The notes under the pieces were generated by a model. It was not told the origin of the DNA. It made no database searches and saw nothing but the letters and a program-made list of their open reading frames with translations. Positions 7,342 to 13,111 of a stretch of 16,548 nucleotides of DNA are shown here, piece after piece; positions within the stretch are counted from its first letter, which is position 1; every line of letters starts with the position of its first letter. The DNA is taken from contig CAZHRW010000223.1 in the NCBI GenBank assembly GCA_964535025.1, positions 1 through 16,548 of the forward strand. The letters run 5' to 3'. Position numbers and translations under genes: made by a program. This stretch comes from JAAYZK01 sp964535025. Lineage in GTDB: Bacteria; Planctomycetota; Phycisphaerae; SM23-33; FEN-1343.

Positions 7342-7546
7342 CGCCCCAAAGGGCGACAGATTCCAGCCGGGCCCCGGAAAACCTCTACCGGACAGACCGG
7401 GCGTGCGAGCCCCGGAAAGCTCCTATGCCTGACAGCCCCGAAGGGGCGGCAGATTTTAGCCGGGGGCGCAAGCCCCCGGAAAACGGCTTCCTATACCGGA
7501 CAGCCCCGAAGGGGCGGCACTGCTGTCAAGGGGGCGCAAGCCCCCG
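7342..7546. repeat. Cluster of paired-hairpin intergenic repeats
   Basis: This 205-base stretch holds two clear copies and two degenerate pieces of a unit made of two hairpins. The first hairpin is GCCCC-GAA-GGGGC (7435-7447 and 7503-7515). The second is GGGGGC-GCAA-GCCCCC, with a GNRA-type loop, at 7530-7545 and in an eight-pair form at 7460-7479. CTATACCGGACAG links units. Degenerate copies lie at 7342-7394 and 7397-7434. It sits downstream of the leftward sulfatase gene and upstream of the leftward isomerase gene. A transcription-attenuating or mRNA-protecting role is possible. Similar paired hairpins are, from memory, common in planctomycete intergenic DNA. There is no regular repeat-spacer pattern, so it is not a CRISPR. 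Confidence 0.8.
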
Positions 7547-7588
7547 CCGACGGTTCACCCGTCCAGGGCCGACTCAACCCGGACGGCC

Positions 7589-9055
7589 TTACTCGAACTC
7601 CCGCGGGTGCCGCTGCCGCAGTTCCTCGATGGCCCAGCCGCGTCCGGTTGTCTCGAGGTACTCGCAGTAGCTTTTCAGGTGGCCGCGAGCGTGGAAGGGC
7701 CCGCCTTCGGCGAGGACCGTCTGCATCGGATCGACGGTAGACCCGTCCAACTGCGTGGCCATCATGGCGTCGTGCCATTCATTCAAGAGGTAGACGCACC
7801 GGCGGACGACGTCGGGCCGGTCGGCGGCGAGGTCGTGCTGTTCGTGGGGGTCTTCGGCGATGTTGAAGAGCATCTCGGTGGGGAACAGGTGGAACCCGTC
7901 GTGCCAGGTGCGGATGTACATCCACGGTCCGGTCCGCACGGCCCGCTGGCAGACGTGGCAGCACTGGGAGACCACCAGGTAATCCCGCCCCAGGTCGCTG
8001 CCGTGGGTGATCGTCCCGGCATAGCTGCGCCCGTCCCAGCTCGGCCGCCGGTCCTCGCCGAGCAGCTCGGCCAGCGTCGGCGCCAGATCGAGGTTGTAGT
8101 GCAAACCGTCGTCGACGTGCCCGGCCTTCCCGCCGGGCCAGCGGACGATCATGGGGACCCGGCAGGTGATGTAGTCGGCCGTGCCGTGCTCGGCGTAGAT
8201 GCCCAGTTCGCCCTGGTTCTCCCCGTGATCGCTGGTGATGATCACGGCGGTGTCCTCCCAGACGCCCTTGGCCTTGAGCGCCTCGACGATCCGAGCGATG
8301 TGCCCGTCGAGATAGCGGATGCTGCAGTCGTAGCCGTCCATGTGGCGCTTGACGTCGGCGAGGCTGTTGAGCTCGCCGAGCTGGCGCGGACGGCCGGGGA
8401 AGGTGCGGTTGTCGTACATGCTGATCTCGTGGGCGCAGTGCGGGCCGACCCGCCGGAGGTGGTCGGCCAGGACGTCGGCGGTCAGCCAGTCGTCGATCGG
8501 GTCGTCTTCGAAGGGGTTGCCGAACTCCTCCGGGGCGCGATAGACGGTGTGCGGGTCCCAGTAGTTCACGTGCAGCAGCCACTGGTCTTCACCGCCGCGA
8601 CGGTCGATCCAGTCGAGGACCGTCGGGGTGATCTCCTCGGCCGACTCGTTGCCGCCCTTGCCGGGGTTGTGCATCTCCTTGAAGCCCGCGTAGAACCACC
8701 ACGCGGCGTGGCGCTCGGCGAAGGGGCTGATCGTGGCCGTGTGCCAGCCGCGGTGCTTGAACATCGCCGGCAGCGACTCGAAGGCCATCCGGTCGCGGAA
8801 GCCGCGCTCGCTGCCCTGCAGGCGCATGTCGGCGGCGGTGCCGCCGTGGTTGACGACGCCGGTGTGGATGCCGAACCGCCCGCTCATCAACGCCGCCCGC
8901 GAGGGCAGGCAGGGCGCGTCGGGACAGTAGTACTGCGTAAACCGCACGCCCTCGTCGGCGATGGCGTCGATCGTCGGCGAGGTGTTGCGGTGGTAGCCGT
9001 AGCAGCCCAGGTGGTCGGGCCGCAACGTGTCGATGTCGAGGATCACAACACGCAT
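7589..9055 (-). CDS. Sulfatase, type I formylglycine-dependent (CLPSR core)
   Basis: This 488-residue alkaline-phosphatase-fold sulfatase hydrolyses sulfate esters after its active-site cysteine is converted to formylglycine. The core CLPSRAALMSG places that cysteine at C49. Metal-site motifs are ILDIDTLRPDH near the start (D7, D9) and SDHGENQGE (D276-H277). A WDPH motif lies near residues 170-180. No signal peptide is present: the protein begins MRVVILDIDTL, directly in the first core strand. The upstream 26 codons of open frame are excluded because AAAGGAG sits 11 bases before the ATG at 9055 and a good promoter lies just beyond. It is divergent from a second sulfatase 129 bases away. A maturation enzyme is needed and is not in the window. 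The substrate is unknown, probably a sulfated sugar. Confidence 0.9.
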   Translation of the reverse strand: MRVVILDIDTLRPDHLGCYGYHRNTSPTIDAIADEGVRFTQYYCPDAPCLPSRAALMSGRFGIHTGVVNHGGTAADMRLQGSERGFRDRMAFESLPAMFKHRGWHTATISPFAERHAAWWFYAGFKEMHNPGKGGNESAEEITPTVLDWIDRRGGEDQWLLHVNYWDPHTVYRAPEEFGNPFEDDPIDDWLTADVLADHLRRVGPHCAHEISMYDNRTFPGRPRQLGELNSLADVKRHMDGYDCSIRYLDGHIARIVEALKAKGVWEDTAVIITSDHGENQGELGIYAEHGTADYITCRVPMIVRWPGGKAGHVDDGLHYNLDLAPTLAELLGEDRRPSWDGRSYAGTITHGSDLGRDYLVVSQCCHVCQRAVRTGPWMYIRTWHDGFHLFPTEMLFNIAEDPHEQHDLAADRPDVVRRCVYLLNEWHDAMMATQLDGSTVDPMQTVLAEGGPFHARGHLKSYCEYLETTGRGWAIEELRQRHPREFE

Positions 9056-9092
9056 GGGATCAGCCGCTCCTTTCCAAGTAAAGCAGCCCGTC

Positions 9093-9121
9093 ATTAGAGC
9101 AGCACCCCCCGCCGAGGGCAA
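9093..9121 (-). promoter_or_regulatory. Sigma70 promoter for the leftward sulfatase
   Basis: On the reverse strand TTGCCC (9116-9121) is followed after 17 bases by TCTAAT (9093-9098), which is preceded by a TG to make an extended -10. Initiation near 9087 gives a leader of about 32 bases. I found no comparably clear promoter for the rightward sulfatase in this 129-base gap. Confidence 0.6.
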
Positions 9122-9184
9122 GGACACTCGCAATCATTGCAGCAGCTTTGTAACGTAGGCGCTCGAGCAGAGGAAAGGTCAACG

Positions 9185-10579
9185 ATGGCGCGTCCGAACA
9201 TCATTGTGATTCTCATCGACGACATGGGCTGGCGGGACCTCGCCTGCACGGGCTCGCCCTTCTACGAAACGCCCCACATCGACACGCTCGCCCGCGACGG
9301 GATGCGATTCACCGACGCCTACGCCGCCTGCCCGGTCTGTTCGCCCACGCGGGCGAGCCTCCTGACGGGCAAGTACCCCGCCCGCGTCGGCGTGACCAAC
9401 TTCATCGGCGGCCACACGCAAGGCCGTCTCATCGATGCGCCCTACGTCCGCCACCTGCCCGCCGAGGAGGTCTCCCTCGCCCGGGCCCTCAAAGCCGGCG
9501 GCTACCGGACGTGGCACATCGGCAAGTGGCACCTGGGCGATACGCCTTTCCTGCCGACCGATCACGGCTTCGACGTCAACATCGCCGGCTGCTTCTGGGG
9601 CCACCCCAAAAACGGCTACTTCTCCCCGTGGGGCATCCCCGGCTACCCGGACGACGGCCGCGAGGGCGAGTACCTCACCGACCGGCTCACCGACGAGGCG
9701 ATCCGCCTGATCCGCACCCACGACGGAGGGCCCTTCTTCCTGAACCTGTGGTACTACGCCGTCCATACGCCCATCCAGGCCAAGGCCGAGCTGGTCGAAC
9801 GCTTCCGCCGCAAGGCCGCCGACAGGGGGCTGGACAAGGTCCGGACGTTCGAGGACGGCGAGCCGTTCCCCTGCGAGCACAAGAAGAACAAACGCGTCCG
9901 CCGGCGCCTCGTGCAGTCCGACGCGGCGTACGCGGCGATGATCGCGACACTGGACGCCAATATCGGTCGTCTCCTGGCGGTGCTGGATGAGACGGGCGTC
10001 GCCGACAATACGATCGTCATCTTCACCTCCGACAACGGCGGACTCGCGACGGCCGAGGGCTCGCCCACCTGCAACGCCCCGCTGGCCGAGGGCAAGGGCT
10101 GGATGTACGAGGGCGGCACCCGCGAGCCGCTGCTGGTCCGCTGGCCGCGTGTCGTCGAGCCGGGCTCGACGTGCGAGGTGCCCATCACCAGCCCGGACGT
10201 CTACCCCACGCTCCTGGCCGCCGCCGGGCTGCCGTCCCTGCCCGACCAGCACGTCGACGGCGAAAGCCTCATGCCGCTGCTCCAGGGGACCGGCGGCCTG
10301 GGCCGCGACGCGATCTTCTGGCACTATCCCCACTACGGCAACCAGGGCGGCACGCCCGGCTGCTCGATGCGCGCCGGCGACTGGAAGCTCATCGAGTTCT
10401 TCGAGGACGGCCGCCTCGAACTGTACAACCTCCGCGACGACCTCGGCGAGACCCGCAACCTCGCCGAGGCCGACCGCGGCCGCACCCGAACCCTGCACGC
10501 CCGCCTCGTCGCCTGGCGCCGGAGCGTCGAGGCCCTCATCCCCGAGCCGAACCCCGACTATGTCCCGGGGGAGGCCTGA
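9185..10579 (+). CDS. Arylsulfatase-like sulfatase, type I (CSPTR core)
   Basis: This 464-residue protein is a second formylglycine sulfatase. It starts RPNIIVILIDDMGW, with metal-binding D12-D13, then CSPTRASLLTG with the modified cysteine at C52. GKWHLG follows at 113-118 and TSDNGG at 281-286 (D283, N284), all classical arylsulfatase motifs. It has no signal peptide. The ATG at 9185 is chosen because GAGGAAAGG precedes it by about eight bases and the ILIDD strand begins at once. Sequence style (SPFYETPHIDTLARDG) resembles the many planctomycete sulfatases acting on sulfated polysaccharide fragments, but I cannot name the subfamily. It differs clearly from the divergent neighbour, so the pair probably removes sulfates from different positions rather than being a recent duplication. 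Confidence 0.9.
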   Translation: MARPNIIVILIDDMGWRDLACTGSPFYETPHIDTLARDGMRFTDAYAACPVCSPTRASLLTGKYPARVGVTNFIGGHTQGRLIDAPYVRHLPAEEVSLARALKAGGYRTWHIGKWHLGDTPFLPTDHGFDVNIAGCFWGHPKNGYFSPWGIPGYPDDGREGEYLTDRLTDEAIRLIRTHDGGPFFLNLWYYAVHTPIQAKAELVERFRRKAADRGLDKVRTFEDGEPFPCEHKKNKRVRRRLVQSDAAYAAMIATLDANIGRLLAVLDETGVADNTIVIFTSDNGGLATAEGSPTCNAPLAEGKGWMYEGGTREPLLVRWPRVVEPGSTCEVPITSPDVYPTLLAAAGLPSLPDQHVDGESLMPLLQGTGGLGRDAIFWHYPHYGNQGGTPGCSMRAGDWKLIEFFEDGRLELYNLRDDLGETRNLAEADRGRTRTLHARLVAWRRSVEALIPEPNPDYVPGEA

Positions 10580-10605
10580 CGCCTGAGCCTTGAGGAAGCG
10601 CTACC

Positions 10606-10659
10606 TATGTCGTGACACTGAAGTGTTGCTTATGTCGTAGCCGCGCCCTGCGATGTCGT
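10606..10659. repeat. Three direct copies of an ATGTCGT motif; possible transposon-end remnant
   Basis: TATGTCGT occurs at 10606-10613 and 10631-10638, with GATGTCGT at 10652-10659. A small hairpin, ACACT-GA-AGTGT (10615-10626), lies between the first two. Spacing is 25 and 21 bases, close to two helical turns. Repeated short motifs at this spacing are typical of transposase-binding ends such as those of IS21-like elements, or of operator arrays. No transposase gene is present. Confidence 0.4.
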
Positions 10660-10661
10660 AC

Positions 10662-10689
10662 CCTCAAGCCTCAACCCTCAAGTCTCAAG
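10662..10689. repeat. Four tandem heptads of CTCAAG type
   Basis: CCTCAAG, CCTCAAC, CCTCAAG and TCTCAAG follow one another without gaps between the second sulfatase and corA. Read on the other strand the unit is CTTGAGR. It ends ten bases before the corA -35 element. Confidence 0.7.
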
Positions 10690-10698
10690 TCTTCCGGC

Positions 10699-10726
10699 GT
10701 GACAACGGTCGCGCGACGTCTACAAT
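10699..10726 (+). promoter_or_regulatory. Sigma70 promoter for corA
   Basis: GTGACA (10699-10704) is followed after 16 bases by TACAAT (10721-10726), a five-of-six match to the -10 consensus. Initiation near 10733 leaves a leader of about 33 bases. Confidence 0.65.
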
Positions 10727-10765
10727 GGTACGGCGGCTACGGCCGCATACGGAAAGGGCATTTTC

Positions 10766-11830
10766 ATGGCCAAACTCATCCGCCGCCAGTCGACCACGCG
10801 GGGGCTGCCGCCCGGCACGCCGGTGTTCGTGGGCGAACGTCGGGCCGAGGCGCCGGTGATCACGCTGATCGACTACGACGCCGCCGAGCTGCTCGAACGC
10901 GGCGTCGACGGCGTTGACGCGTGCCTGCCGTTCAAGGACACCGAGACGGTCACCTGGATCAACGTGGACGGCCTGCACGACACAGCGCTCGTCCAGGCGT
11001 TGTGCGAGGGCTTCGGCATCCACCCGTTGGTCCAGGAGGACATTCTCAATACCGTCCAGCGGCCCAAGTGCGAGGAGTACGACGACTACCTCTACCTCGT
11101 TTTGAAGATGCTCCGCTGGGATGATGACGGCGGAGAGATCCTCGCCGAGCAGGTCAGCGTGATCCTCGCCCGCGGCGTGGTGCTCTCGTTCCAGGAGCGC
11201 CCCGGGGACGTCTTCGATCCCATCCGCCAGCGGCTTCGCAACAGCAAGGGACGGGTCCGCACCAGCGGCGCCGACTACCTGGCGTACTGCCTGCTGGACG
11301 CCGTCGTGGACGGGTACTTCGTCGTGCTCGAACACCTTGCCGACAGACTCGAGGCCGTCGAGACGGCCCTGGTGGGCCACCCCTTGCCGGCGACGCTGCG
11401 AGCCATCCATCGCCTCAAGCGCGAGAGCCTCATGCTCCACAAGAGCGTCTGGCCCCTGCGGGAGGTGGTCCAGGGCATGGATCGCACGGAGTCGACCCTG
11501 ATCGACCCGGCCACGCACCTGTACCTCCGGGACGCCCAGGACCATGCCGTGCAGGTCGTCGACACCGTCGCCACCGTTCGCGACATGCTCACCGGCATGC
11601 TCGACACCTACCTGTCGAGCCTGTCCAACCGGACCAATGAGGTGATGAAGGTCCTGACTATCATCGCCACGATCTTCATCCCCCTGACCTTCCTCGCGGG
11701 CATCTACGGGATGAACTTCCAGCACATGCCCGAACTGCACTACCGCTGGGCCTACCCCGCGGTCCTCGTGGTCATGGCGGCCGTCGCCGCAGTGATGCTG
11801 GTGTACTTCAGACGCCAACGCTGGCTGTGA
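10766..11830 (+). CDS. corA: CorA-type magnesium/cobalt channel
   Basis: This 354-residue protein is a CorA-family divalent metal channel, taking up Mg2+ (and Co2+ or Ni2+) across the inner membrane as a pentamer. The diagnostic YGMN motif is at 314-317, at the end of the first membrane helix (about 294-314). The second helix spans about 326-348 and a short basic tail (RRQRWL) follows. The first 290 residues form the cytoplasmic domain, including a QEDILNTVQRPK segment and long helices rich in charged residues, as expected. Length is normal. The ATG at 10766 has GGAAAGGG about seven bases upstream and follows its own promoter. It has no evident link to glycan breakdown and is probably a housekeeping gene. 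It ends ten bases from the convergent nitrilase gene, with no terminator hairpin between. Confidence 0.92.
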   Translation: MAKLIRRQSTTRGLPPGTPVFVGERRAEAPVITLIDYDAAELLERGVDGVDACLPFKDTETVTWINVDGLHDTALVQALCEGFGIHPLVQEDILNTVQRPKCEEYDDYLYLVLKMLRWDDDGGEILAEQVSVILARGVVLSFQERPGDVFDPIRQRLRNSKGRVRTSGADYLAYCLLDAVVDGYFVVLEHLADRLEAVETALVGHPLPATLRAIHRLKRESLMLHKSVWPLREVVQGMDRTESTLIDPATHLYLRDAQDHAVQVVDTVATVRDMLTGMLDTYLSSLSNRTNEVMKVLTIIATIFIPLTFLAGIYGMNFQHMPELHYRWAYPAVLVVMAAVAAVMLVYFRRQRWL

Positions 11831-11840
11831 ACGGCGACGA

Positions 11841-12965
11841 TTACTCCGTCTCCGGCGGCCCGCCCCTGGCCGCATCCTGCAGCCGTCGGTTGAGGGCGAT
11901 CTCCGCGGCGGGCAGATCGAGGTCCAGGCGCCTGACCATCTCCATGATGGGCGTGTCGGGATCGTTCGACCAGAAGATCCCCCCGTCCTCGGCTTCGCTG
12001 TAGCGGTAGCCGGCCCGCTCGCCGAAGGTCTCGTCGAAGACGGCGCCGTTGGCGAGGGGCGGCTGCCAACCGAGCAGGACGTAGCTCAGGTCGATCTGTT
12101 CGACGAAGACCGGCCCCTCGCCGCGGGCCTGGCTGATCTCGCGGATCATCGCGCCGGTCGGGTCGAACAGCGAGGCGTTGTTCCGCCACGTGCTGGTCAG
12201 GACGTAATAGTGGTGTCGCAGGGCCCGCGCCGAGGACTTGATCTGACCCGGCGACTGCGTGGTCCACACCACCAGTTCGGCGCCGCCGCGGTCGAGGGCG
12301 GCCCAGCCGTCGTCGTAGGCCATGTCGAAGCAGATCTGGATGCCCAGCTTGCCGAAGTCGCACTCGAAGACGGGGAACGTGCGGCCTGGCAGCACGCCGC
12401 CCTCGAGGACGTTGTCGGGCCCGACGGCGACGGGAAAGACCTTGCGGTAGATGCCCGCGACCTTACCGTCGCGGTCGATCAGGACCGCGGCGTTGGAGTA
12501 GGTCCCTTCCGGCCCGCCGGTCAGCTCGCTCTCGGTGAGGAACATCGGCACGACGATATAGCAGCGGTGCTGGCGTGCCTTGGCGCCCATCGTCTCGAGG
12601 ACCGCGCCTTCCAGCGGGAACGACACCTCCGCGGCGGTGCCCCTGCGTCCGCCGTTGACGGCGATCTCGGGCAGGGCCGCCAGGTCCAGGCCCGCCCCGT
12701 CGTACCGCTCGGCGGCCTGGGCGGCCATCATGTCGATCAACGCGCCGAGGCGCGCCAGGCGGTCGTCCAGGCCGTCAAAGGTCCCGTAGTACGCATCCAT
12801 GGCGGTTCCCACGACGATCTTGCGGGGCGGGTCGGTCGACTGCGTTCGCGACATCGCTGCGGCGCTCCTTCCTAAGGGACTGGACGCATGGGGGGTCGTG
12901 CATCCGGCGATCAGCGCCGCCGCCAGCAGCGCCGCCGTCACCGTCAGGCTCGTACGGGTTGTCAT
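11841..12965 (-). CDS. Nitrilase/carbon-nitrogen hydrolase superfamily lipoprotein
   Basis: This 374-residue protein has a lipoprotein signal peptide (MTTRTS, a hydrophobic stretch, then LIAGC with lipidated C22). A serine/proline-rich linker to about residue 48 leads into a carbon-nitrogen hydrolase domain. The family's Glu-Lys-Cys triad is visible as LPE (E100), YRK (K175) and QICFD (C212). Residues after C22 are TT rather than Asp, so outer-membrane sorting is likely. Such enzymes hydrolyse nitriles or amides; a periplasmic amidase is the broad guess. The start at 12965 has GGAG eight bases upstream. Most nitrilase relatives are cytoplasmic, so the lipid anchor is unusual, although apolipoprotein N-acyltransferase carries a related domain in the membrane. 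This protein lacks the extra membrane helices of that enzyme. Confidence 0.85.
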   Translation of the reverse strand: MTTRTSLTVTAALLAAALIAGCTTPHASSPLGRSAAAMSRTQSTDPPRKIVVGTAMDAYYGTFDGLDDRLARLGALIDMMAAQAAERYDGAGLDLAALPEIAVNGGRRGTAAEVSFPLEGAVLETMGAKARQHRCYIVVPMFLTESELTGGPEGTYSNAAVLIDRDGKVAGIYRKVFPVAVGPDNVLEGGVLPGRTFPVFECDFGKLGIQICFDMAYDDGWAALDRGGAELVVWTTQSPGQIKSSARALRHHYYVLTSTWRNNASLFDPTGAMIREISQARGEGPVFVEQIDLSYVLLGWQPPLANGAVFDETFGERAGYRYSEAEDGGIFWSNDPDTPIMEMVRRLDLDLPAAEIALNRRLQDAARGGPPETE

Positions 12966-13000
12966 GATGGATCTCCAGGCCGAGGCCAGATTCTCCCGGC

Positions 13001-13029
13001 AGGATATCGCCGGGCTGCGATCACCGCAA
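13001..13029 (-). promoter_or_regulatory. Probable promoter for the lipoprotein nitrilase
   Basis: On the reverse strand TTGCGG (13024-13029) and TATCCT (13001-13006) are separated by 17 bases. Transcription would start near 12995, about 30 bases before the ATG. Confidence 0.5.
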
Positions 13030-13056
13030 GCGCCTCGATCGCGGCGGCACGGGCCC

Positions 13057-13085
13057 TTGCCAACGAGGCCGCGGGCGGGTACACC
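13057..13085 (+). promoter_or_regulatory. Weak candidate promoter for the lyase gene
   Basis: TTGCCA (13057-13062) and TACACC (13080-13085) are 17 bases apart. The -10 matches only partly. It is the best pair I see in the 146-base divergent gap. Confidence 0.35.
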
Positions 13086-13111
13086 TGCGGCAAGCAGTGA
13101 AAGGACATCGC

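Noticed and set aside
7342..7546. CRISPR array
   Set aside because: Repeats are hairpins of differing length with degenerate linkers, not identical repeats with regular unique spacers, and no cas genes are present.
7607..9097. Forward frame of 496 codons opposite the leftward sulfatase
   Set aside because: The reverse strand has the intact sulfatase motifs, promoter and ribosome binding site; the forward product is a Val/Ala/Gly-rich shadow.
7589..10579. Recent tandem duplication of one sulfatase gene
   Set aside because: Active-site cores, flanking motifs and lengths differ (CLPSR with 488 residues, CSPTR with 464), so they are distant paralogues.
12888..13100. Small forward frame in the nitrilase-lyase gap
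   Set aside because: It overlaps the nitrilase signal-peptide region and both candidate promoters, and has no recognisable content.
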